A stretch of DNA of 64,000 bases from Emmonsiellopsis sp. PD_33 (lineage: Eukaryota > Ascomycota > Eurotiomycetes > Onygenales > Ajellomycetaceae): positions 1 through 64,000 of the forward strand of contig JANTQF010000162.1 of the NCBI GenBank assembly GCA_032988165.1, in the 5' to 3' direction. How positions within the stretch are numbered: position 1 is the first letter of the stretch; each line of letters begins with the position of its first letter. Position numbers and translations under genes: made by a program. The notes below the pieces were generated by a model. That model was not told the DNA's origin, made no database searches, and saw only the letters and a program-made list of their open reading frames with translations. This document shows positions 56,755 through 64,000 of the stretch, piece after piece.

Positions 56755-57597
56755 CTTTTCTGAATGTGGTTCATTGCCGTGTTCTCGAGGCCCGTCCTCT
56801 TTAGTTCTTCTCTTCGTCTTGAGCGGTGGGTTTTTCGATCTCCCAGGGGCGTCTGTAATTTGGCTGTCCGCGCATGGGAGCGAAGGGGGAAGAGGAACCT
56901 GGACGACGGAGGCCGGATGCCTGGGAGGAATTAAGTCAGTTTTTGGCAAACTACCAGTTCTTTTTTATCCAAGACATACAACGCAAGTGGAACATTTCGC
57001 TCCTTGGACGTTCACACGGCCTCGGCAGCCACGGGGATAGTTGACGCAAGAGAACATGGTGGGAGAGTACGCCTGGTACAGATTGAATGGAAAATTGGGT
57101 TTGGAGGCGGTGGGAGGTCGTAAGGGCCGAGATTGCTCTAGCTCAGGAAGCAAAGGGGATGCGCAGAACGGGAGCGTGGGCGGAAGAGGGTGTTGATATT
57201 AGTATGGAAGTATTTGTATGTAGAATAGCGTGGGCCAGCTAGGGCAGGACGAGGGCGCAGCTCGGGGCGGGCAAGGATTAAGGAAAGGCTGTATGTAGTT
57301 TAAAGAACTTGCAGCAGCGGCAGCTGGAGCAGTAGCTAGCTAGTAGGCAAGAAAGAAAAAAGGAAGAGAAGGCCGGGTCCAGAGGCAAAGGAAGGGTTGG
57401 CAATGGGGAGCGAGCAGGGTGGAAGGGCGGAACGGGGGGAGTCTGGCTTTATATAGTTGCGCAGGGGGGAATATTTCTTCCCTTCACTAAGAAACACGCT
57501 ATCGCTGGGTCCTGGACTCCTGGGTCCTGGGTCCTGGGCGCCCGGGGGTTGAGGGGCGGACCCATAGTTTGCTGGCTCCCGATCTGCTGGGGATTGG

Positions 57598-57650
57598 AAT
57601 TCGAATTGGATTGAATTGAATTGAATTGCTGTTGATATTGGAATTGGAAT
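57598..57650 (+). repeat. GAATT-type short tandem repeat
   Basis: Several overlapping GAATT and GGAATT units with imperfect spacing. Confidence 0.7.
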
Positions 57651-60600
57651 TGGAAATTGAATTAGGGCTTTGCTGGTCACTGGCCGCCATCCGCCGCCTG
57701 GCTAACTACTTCTCGCATCGACCACAATCAGAGGTGAAGAATATGTAACTACAAAGGACCGGCACTCGCCAGCGATCCATCCTGACACAACCGTTGACCA
57801 AGCCTCGTCCCAAAGTTAACCTTTTTAATTTGTTTTTCCTGCTGCTCTTTTCTTTTTCTGTTCTGGGATTGTGCACGGGTTTGCGACTTGCAGCCGGGAC
57901 GAGCTACAAGTTACAGGGAGGCCACATGATAGCCAGGCAAACCGAGAACTCTGACGGTGAAACCTCCATTTCCCGCTTGTTTGGGTGCGGCCTTTGGGTT
58001 CCTGTCTGGGTGCCCGGCGGGTGGAGTGTCCGTTGTCACAACTTCAAGTTATGATGATGCTAACAATGCAATTCCACCAGTCTGGGAGATACTTGGAAAC
58101 TTCAAACCGCGCGGAATACTACCACGGGAAAATGCTAATAATAAAAATCCCCTCTTATCCTTTTACTGCTATCCCTACCCGCTCAGCCCGTCCGCTCTGT
58201 TTCGACCTGAAATCTCATTCTCGCTTCAAAACCGGACCAGGTTTCCCCCCACGTCCGCGGATTTCCGTTGGCTCAAAGAATCCCACCCTTTGCAAACCTT
58301 TTTTTCCTGCCTGACAGGCGACATGTTGACGCCTGAGACTGATATGGCCCAAGAAAGAAGAAAGCGGTGTCGACCCAGGAATAACCCTGGAATGCATAAT
58401 CCTTCCCTTGTCAACCGCTTTCTTCTCCGCCCCTCCTTACTAACATTCCGCGGCACTGCAACGGCTGAGTTTTATATAAATACATTGTTTTATCTCTATG
58501 TTTGAGCGATCAACAACCATTATATCCATCCCCGTCACATAATGACCCAGCCATGTTCCAATCCCCGTTACCCCAACTTTCAGGTTAAACCCCGCCCAGA
58601 TCGAAACAGGGCGGTGGCCAAAATGAAACCACACGGCGAAATGAATGAGGATGGCTTGCCGAAGAGACATCTAGAAAGGCGCAGGCACCCAGCTGGGGGG
58701 CGGACAATTCGGCACACAGCCCAGACAGGCCTGGATCCGGACATCCATCTAAAAAAGGCTCAACGGATTATTTTATTCTTATTAGCCTACCTCGAATAAT
58801 AACAACATCTATTGCCAGGGCCTGGTAGGGCCGGAGAAATGACTCTTATCTGACCAGCTCTTCCTTGCATCCCACAGGACGACATGCCATGCGGGTCTGT
58901 AGTTATGCTTCTTCGGTGTATGAGGCTCCGGACAAGCATTGAAAATTGCAAAATGTTCAACCTGTCAGACCATCAGCCCGAATAAATATTTCCAGCCTCT
59001 TTTTCTTCATGCATGACTCCCGCCCTTCGTAGACATTAGCGAACACGACGAATATGCAAGACTTCGCGGTCAGGCTGACGCCACGGCGCGCCTGGACAGA
59101 GAACAACAATCGAACGGGACCGACGGAGTACCCGATTCTAGCCTCCTTGCTTATTTATTGAATGGGCTAGGGCTAGGTTGTGTAGTAGTTATGTCGGTAG
59201 ACGGTCAATGGTTACAAGGGCGACAATCCCGAATTGCATACAATATCCAGTCGCAAGGCAAGAGAGTTTAATTCCATCTCCGATTTGCCTCGTTTTTGTC
59301 GAGTTTCTCAAATCCAGAAAATAAACAAGTGTTAAATGAATAAGAAGAACCAGAAAATTGAAAAGGCAACATGCGGCACACCATGCAGCCAGCTCCTTTC
59401 TCACTTTCCTTTTTTCTATCTCACCTTGTAAATCTAGAATCCATTGGATCCCGCCAGAGGATCGGATCGCCCTTCGCAACGGTGGTGAATCTATGTTATC
59501 TATCACTCGCCCCTCTAATTAGATCTGTACCGCACGAAAAACATACATATATCACCTTTATCACGCTCGGTAGCAAAAGCACCTCCCCAAGTAGGAGCAC
59601 AATAGTCACCAAAAAAACGTTACACTTCATTAACAAAACCACGGGCTGAAACCCTTTGTTTGCCTTTATGCAACCCTTGGGAGATGGAAAAAAAGGGGGC
59701 GACGGGGGGGATCTAGCTTCACTTCACACTTCTTTTTTATTTTATTTTATTTTTTTCTTGCATTGCATTCCCGCTGGTTGCGCGCCGTGGCCCGTGGGCG
59801 CCCGCGAAAAAAACAAAAAAATCAATTCCAAACGGCCTGATTATGAACGAATCGGAATTTCTCATTGAATGTGCACGGGTTGAACATGCACGCTCTGTTC
59901 CCTCCGTTCCCTCCCTAACTAACCCCTTGCTGGAAATTAAAGGATAGGATAAGTAAGGTACAGGCTGGATGGAAATGTTTCCGGTTGCCTTTTATTTGCT
60001 TATTTTTTTTATAATCCTGCGACTGTTTTGGGGGGTGGATGGGTGTTTGTTGGATGCAGGGAATCGAGATACATGCCAGTGGTAGATACAGGACTTGGGG
60101 TTATTGTTATGTTACGGGATTGTCCGAAGAGAACCGGACGAGCGTATGCAATGAATAATCAGTTATTAACTACTACATATCGTTAATGTTCAAAGTTGAT
60201 GACAGTTCCCTGGCAACTATTATGGTAGGGATAGAGTTCCAAGTTTCTGTTAAGGATTCCAATAGAACTGGTTAGCGTCCCTGCGAGTGATCAGCTCTAT
60301 ATTTTATTTAGTTTATGAGAAGGCTGCGATTCATCATCCATGAAAACTGCGGCCTGGACATGCGTTTATGAGGCTGAGGTGAGGTGAGGGTAACGCCATC
60401 TTTGAATTTCGAAACATGCCTCTTCTGTGGGTGTATGTCCATCTTTTCCCGAGACTTGCGGTGTAGATGATCGGGCCTGAAGCTGCATGAGATGGCAGGG
60501 TCGTTCTTTTTTCTTTTTTTCATACTGATAGATAGTTGGTTATTAAATATATGGTGAAAGAGGCTTCCTTTCGCCTCGTCAGCCTTATGAATGTGCAAGT

Positions 60601-60841
60601 TTGCCTGGTGGCTTGTGGGCGAGTCCGCGCTAGCTAATAGTTAGTTGGCTCACTTGCCAGAAAAGAACAGATGAATAGTTACCTTTGATAAAAAAGAATT
60701 ATTCAATCAATTTGTCGCTTCTGTAGAATCGGGACCTTGAATCGTGAATGTTAAGTGTGTCCTTTTCGGTGCTACTTAGGGCCGCCAACCTAACCAAAGT
60801 CTGGAAAACGCACAAAGTTTTAGCTCCATTCTATTAATAAG

Positions 60842-60913
60842 GCCCCCGTAGCCCAATGGTAGGGCGTTAGACTTCTAATCTAAAGGCTGCGGGTTCGAGT
60901 CCCGCCGGGGGTG
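60842..60913 (+). tRNA. tRNA-Arg (anticodon UCU)
   Basis: Seventy-two bases fold as a full cloverleaf: acceptor GCCCCCG with CGGGGGT (first pair G-U), D stem GCCC/GGGC, anticodon stem TTAGA/TCTAA with loop CTTCTAA giving anticodon TCT, and T arm GCGGG TTCGAGT CCCGC. Anticodon UCU reads AGA and AGG. There is no intron. The internal box B GGTTCGAGTCC is intact, and a T-rich stretch downstream near 60934 (poly-T) would serve as the RNA polymerase III terminator. Confidence 0.96.
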
Positions 60914-60990
60914 TCTACAAGAACATGCGTTCATTTTTTTTTTCTTTTTTGTTTTTTCCCTCTGCTGACAGTCCTGTTTGGAGATTGTCA

Positions 60991-61486
60991 TGGATATTCT
61001 ATTTTCTAACTATGTAGACCCAAGTTCATGCAAACTAGATGTAGCCCATATTGTGTAAAATATAGTAGTTACTATGAACCGGCCACTTCACACTGCACAC
61101 TCCTTCCTGTGTCTCATCTATATTTTTAGGGAGGAAATGGGAGGATTGATTCCATAAGATGAAGCAATGCTTCCATATCCCTGGATACTGGATATTCTAT
61201 TTTCTAATTATGTAGACCCAAGTTCATGCAAACTAGATGTAGCCCATATTGTGTAAAATATAGTAGTTACTATGAACCGGCCACTTCACACTGCACACTC
61301 CTTCCTGTGTCTCATCTATATTTTTAGGGAGGAAANNNNNNNNNNNNNNNNNNNNNNNNNNNNNNNNNNNNNNNNNNNNNNNNNNNNNNNNNNNNNNNNN
61401 NNNNNNNNNNNNNNNNNNNNNNNNNNNNNNNNNAATGGGAGGATTGATTCCATAAGATGAAGCAATGCTTCCATATCCCTGGATAC
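60991..61486 (+). repeat. 198-bp tandem duplication interrupted by assembly gap
   Basis: Copy 1 runs 60991-61188. Copy 2 starts at 61189 and is interrupted by 98 N at 61336-61433, then finishes at 61434-61486. The visible parts differ at one base (C to T in CTAACTATG versus CTAATTATG). Confidence 0.9.
61336..61433. other. Assembly gap (98 N)
   Basis: The run of N lies inside copy 2 of the 198-base repeat. Its flanks would join into the copy 1 sequence with a two-base overlap, so the gap may contain nothing, or whole extra repeat units. Confidence 0.95.
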
Positions 61487-63276
61487 TCTAACTTCTCCTT
61501 TCCTTACCGTTTCCCTCTACTCGCATCTCATCAATCCCCTCTCCCCGCCGTTAACTCTAGTCCCCAGTGCTTCGTATTGAAGTGGAAATCCTGCCTATAT
61601 CAAAACCGGTATATCCTATCTTTAGAAAGATATATGTATTTCCTCGGCTACTCCCAATAATAGCAGGTCAGCACCAAACATATATCCATTAAAATCCACC
61701 CCCCCTGCCTTCTATATAGCCTATACGATTACAATCCAGCCCCCTCACCAACTTAGAAAGCCGGCCCTGTCAGCGTGGGATATACATCCCAGCATTTAAC
61801 CTGCCACTATTCCCGTTTTGAACCCCCCCCCCCCCCCGGTGTACGGGGCAGTGCTCAGGGCTGAGCCATGTGGCGAGCTATCTTTACTGAGTTAAAAAAA
61901 AATAAATCACTGGTAAAACTCTAGATTGCAATTCTTCTGTGCTGACGTTTTTTCCCCTTCTCACACAAGCATATATACATACATTAGTGTCAAGTATCCC
62001 AGTGTTGTTCCATCCCACGCCATCTAGAGCAGGTAGCTAGATACGCGGAGGATCTAATAATAACAGTGTTGGGATAGCAATGGAACGGGACGGGAAAAGA
62101 AACGGGCGACATAATAACATATCCTAGCTTGGATTGTGTAGGGAGATTGCGCAAGGATATGGGGGGGGTGAAGGTCGTTTCAGCATATGTTCGTGTTGTC
62201 TGTGCCATGCATTACGTGGGGGAATGCTTAAAAAGTTTATTTTGTTTTTTTTTCCTGGTTATTTTGGATCGATCGCGGTGAACCTTAATTGTGGGAATTC
62301 GGAGATGGGATGGGACTATCCTGTTCAAGGGGTGTGGGGCCGGGAAGGAAGGGGGGTCTGGTTGTAGAAATCATAAGAACCGTAGGGCGGTCCGATATTC
62401 TACATCCTCTTCGATCTCGGGATGGATCGGGATCGCAATTGATTTTAAGATGATACATGGCCTTGGGAAAGTTGGGTGATATAAAAAAAAATAGACTTGA
62501 GAGCCGGGAGTTTGGGAGGGCATCACTGGAGGTGGTAGAATGGATGAGGTGGAAGAGTGCTCTCCGGTGTTCACCGGTTTTCATTATCTGTGAAAGTTCC
62601 TGTCTACTATTATGCACGAAACACACCAAAACGATCTAGTTAATGTTCTAGAAGAGTCTTTTTTGAACATTCCTTGCATAATTCCTCAAACATCCTTTTC
62701 CGTGTCCTTGGGAAATAATTTGGTCCTGGGACAAGGCTGATAGCGACGGATGCAAGTAGAGAAAAACTATTCCCTGCTGAGAAGGACTCAATTCGTCCGC
62801 TTCAAAAAGGTCCACCGCGTTCTGGAGTGACTTTGTGAACCTTATATTTGCTTCCTAACTGCACCCGAATCCACCTTTGGGGATTTTTGACACATGGGTT
62901 TCACGATCGGTGGATCCGGCTTGTGGGTAGGCCCAATTGGATAGGCTAGAAGGTCCTAATCAGTCGGATACTCTGCCGTCTTTGTGCCAGAGCTTTCCAT
63001 TTTTTTTTTTTTTTTTCAGTTTGACAATTGCATGCATCGTTTGCCGGGTGATGCGTATGATATCGATTTAAGGATCGTAGATATCCACATAGTGGAGAAA
63101 AATCACACGGTATGAGAACTGTGGGTCCTCCAAAGTCCAAGCATCAGCATTCTTTGCATCTCTGATAGCTGCAAGGTTATCGGCGATTCAACATATGTGG
63201 GTCTGACACGGGAGGAAAGCAATATCGCTTCGTGATCTATACTTCGTTTCATCGTAATCGCAGCTCCATCTGACGC

Positions 63277-64000
63277 TCACCCTGCAAGAAATGATTGTAG
63301 GACCAAGTAGGCACCGAGAACACCTAGGCTAGTTGCTAAAAGCAACCCGTTGCCCTCCCATGTGAGACCCAGGTAGGCTGCTACACCTACAACGATCTCC
63401 TTCCGTCTCGCGATCGCCCTCTTGCGTTTCCAGTCGGGGTCGATCTCAAATGGCGGCGCAAACACAGGAGGGGCTGAGACGGGAATGAGCGGCACGGAAG
63501 CGGAAAGGGCAACGGCTCGATGGTCTGATGTTTCGAATAAAGGCAACGCATCGTATCCGTGAACCTCAATGCGCTGGGAATTGGTCGATATTGAGGACGA
63601 CGCATCTCGATAAAGGATCCGATCGCACCAACTTGGCCACCGGTTTTTGGACCAGGTCCATTGTCCAAGTGGGGAGTCATCAACGGGTCGAGAGGCCCGG
63701 AGCGAGAACTTGTATGTGGGTAGGAATCTGATGGGAGCTTCTGAGAAGTTTTGTAGCGTCCTTTCCTGTTGGAGTTCGTGGGATAGCTGATCATTTTCCA
63801 GTAGTCGAGAATAGTGGTGAGGACTATGTACGTCATCTGTAGGTCGAGGAAATTTGATATGATCCTTTGGCCCTGGGCGAGTGGACAATGTTCGATAATT
63901 GAAATCTCCAGCAGTGAAAAGGTATGATACGGGTGAATATAGGCCGTCATGCCTCCCTCCCTCAGCCAATTCGGTTTGGAGGAGCGGAACATCCTCCTCA
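63277..64000 (-). CDS. Inositol polyphosphate 5-phosphatase, 3' part (partial)
   Basis: The frame is open to the window edge at 64000, so the 5' part is missing; 241 codons are seen. Motifs of the 5-phosphatase catalytic domain appear in order: LFTAGDFNYRTL (usual GDLNYR), IRFLPTYKF, NRWPSWCDRILY and TSDHRAVALS, giving substrate-phosphate and metal-binding residues. A basic stretch DWKRKRAIARRKE precedes a hydrophobic end (VVGVAAYLGLTW ... LLLATSLGVLGAYLVLQSFLAG), a tail anchor like that of yeast Inp54, which faces the cytosol from the ER and removes the 5-phosphate of PI(4,5)P2. The GGGTGAG at the stop is also a possible donor, so a further 3' exon is not excluded. Confidence 0.88.
   Translation of the reverse strand, partial: EEDVPLLQTELAEGGRHDGLYSPVSYLFTAGDFNYRTLSTRPGPKDHIKFPRPTDDVHSPHHYSRLLENDQLSHELQQERTLQNFSEAPIRFLPTYKFSLRASRPVDDSPLGQWTWSKNRWPSWCDRILYRDASSSISTNSQRIEVHGYDALPLFETSDHRAVALSASVPLIPVSAPPVFAPPFEIDPDWKRKRAIARRKEIVVGVAAYLGLTWEGNGLLLATSLGVLGAYLVLQSFLAG

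Larger units (their letters stand above)
51694..60841. other. Large gene-poor region
   Basis: These 9.1 kb have no gene I can support. Landmarks are a GT microsatellite at 55513-55558, a strong hairpin at 56726-56754, a GAATT-type repeat at 57598-57650, and scattered CGGAGTA blocks (near 59135). Frames such as 57957-58505 (182 codons, GTG start), 56040-56501 and 53041-53277 are open but lack ATG context or any domain, and several overlap on both strands. It could contain long non-coding transcripts or eroded genes. Confidence 0.45.
60914..63276. other. Intergenic region with duplication and assembly gap
   Basis: This 2.4 kb contains the tRNA terminator zone, the 198-base tandem duplication (60991-61486) with its run of N, a C17 homopolymer near 61827, and AT-rich sequence up to the 5-phosphatase gene. 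No coding gene is recognised; short frames such as 62285-62629 overlap on both strands. Confidence 0.5.

Noticed and set aside
57957..58505. 182-codon plus-strand frame in the gene desert
   Set aside because: It begins with GTG, overlaps other open frames, and shows no domain, although it is the longest open stretch there.
1..64000. Telomere, centromere repeat, CRISPR or phage features
   Set aside because: No TTAGGG arrays, satellite arrays, regularly spaced repeats or phage-type genes are present.

Overview
The window looks like nuclear DNA of a filamentous ascomycete. The genes carry short GT-AG introns with CTAAC/CTGAC-type branch points, many coding regions have long intergenic leaders, and the proteome is typically fungal: amphiphysin-type BAR proteins Rvs161 and Rvs167, a HAL4/SAT4-family kinase, an FTA2 kinetochore-family protein, a DUF3431 membrane protein and a DUF2439/ZGRF1-like protein. 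The gene families and the palindromic CCGTACGG-type intergenic motifs suggest Eurotiomycetes, perhaps Onygenales, but I cannot prove the order from this sequence alone. No operons, CRISPR arrays, phage or secondary-metabolite core enzymes are present.

Layout. 0.5-8.2 kb: an F-box protein (+), Rvs161/Hob3 (-, six exons) and a HAL-type Ser/Thr kinase (-). 8.2-13.9 kb: a 5.7 kb gene-free divergent interval. 13.9-24.8 kb: an FTA2-domain protein (+), a large RGG and Pro/Gln-rich nuclear-type protein (-), a four-helix membrane protein with a long disordered tail (-) and a small Lys-tailed protein (+). 26-34.3 kb: an F-box plus ankyrin protein (-), a DUF3431 type II membrane protein (+, three exons) and a class I methyltransferase (-, three exons). 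35.2-39.7 kb: a divergent pair, a ZGRF1/Mte1/Dbl2-like DNA-repair candidate (-) and Rvs167 (+). 41.5-46.6 kb: a membrane protein with two C-terminal PPxY motifs (-) and a 952-residue Ser/Arg-rich protein of unknown function (-). 46.6-63.3 kb: a gene-poor stretch holding a decayed Mutator-like element with precise ends and target duplication (49,217-51,685), tRNA-Arg(UCU), and a 198-bp tandem duplication interrupted by a run of N. At the right edge is the 3' part of a tail-anchored inositol-polyphosphate 5-phosphatase (-), cut by the window end.

Functional themes. Three genes concern membrane shape and phosphoinositides: both halves of the Rvs161-Rvs167 N-BAR heterodimer and the 5-phosphatase. 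Two concern chromosomes: FTA2 and ZGRF1-like. Two carry F-boxes. This may be coincidence. The most unusual observations are a recurrent switch from C-rich to G-rich coding strand near the 3' end of at least eight genes, the well-preserved MULE whose three in-frame stops can each be explained by a single C-to-T change, putative PIP-box and SUMO-interacting motifs in the ZGRF1-like protein, twin PPxY motifs, and a 16-bp palindromic motif shared by two promoters. I found no clear evidence of a wholly new multi-gene system. All exon structures were worked out by eye from splice signals, reading frame and family knowledge; none was tested against transcripts.
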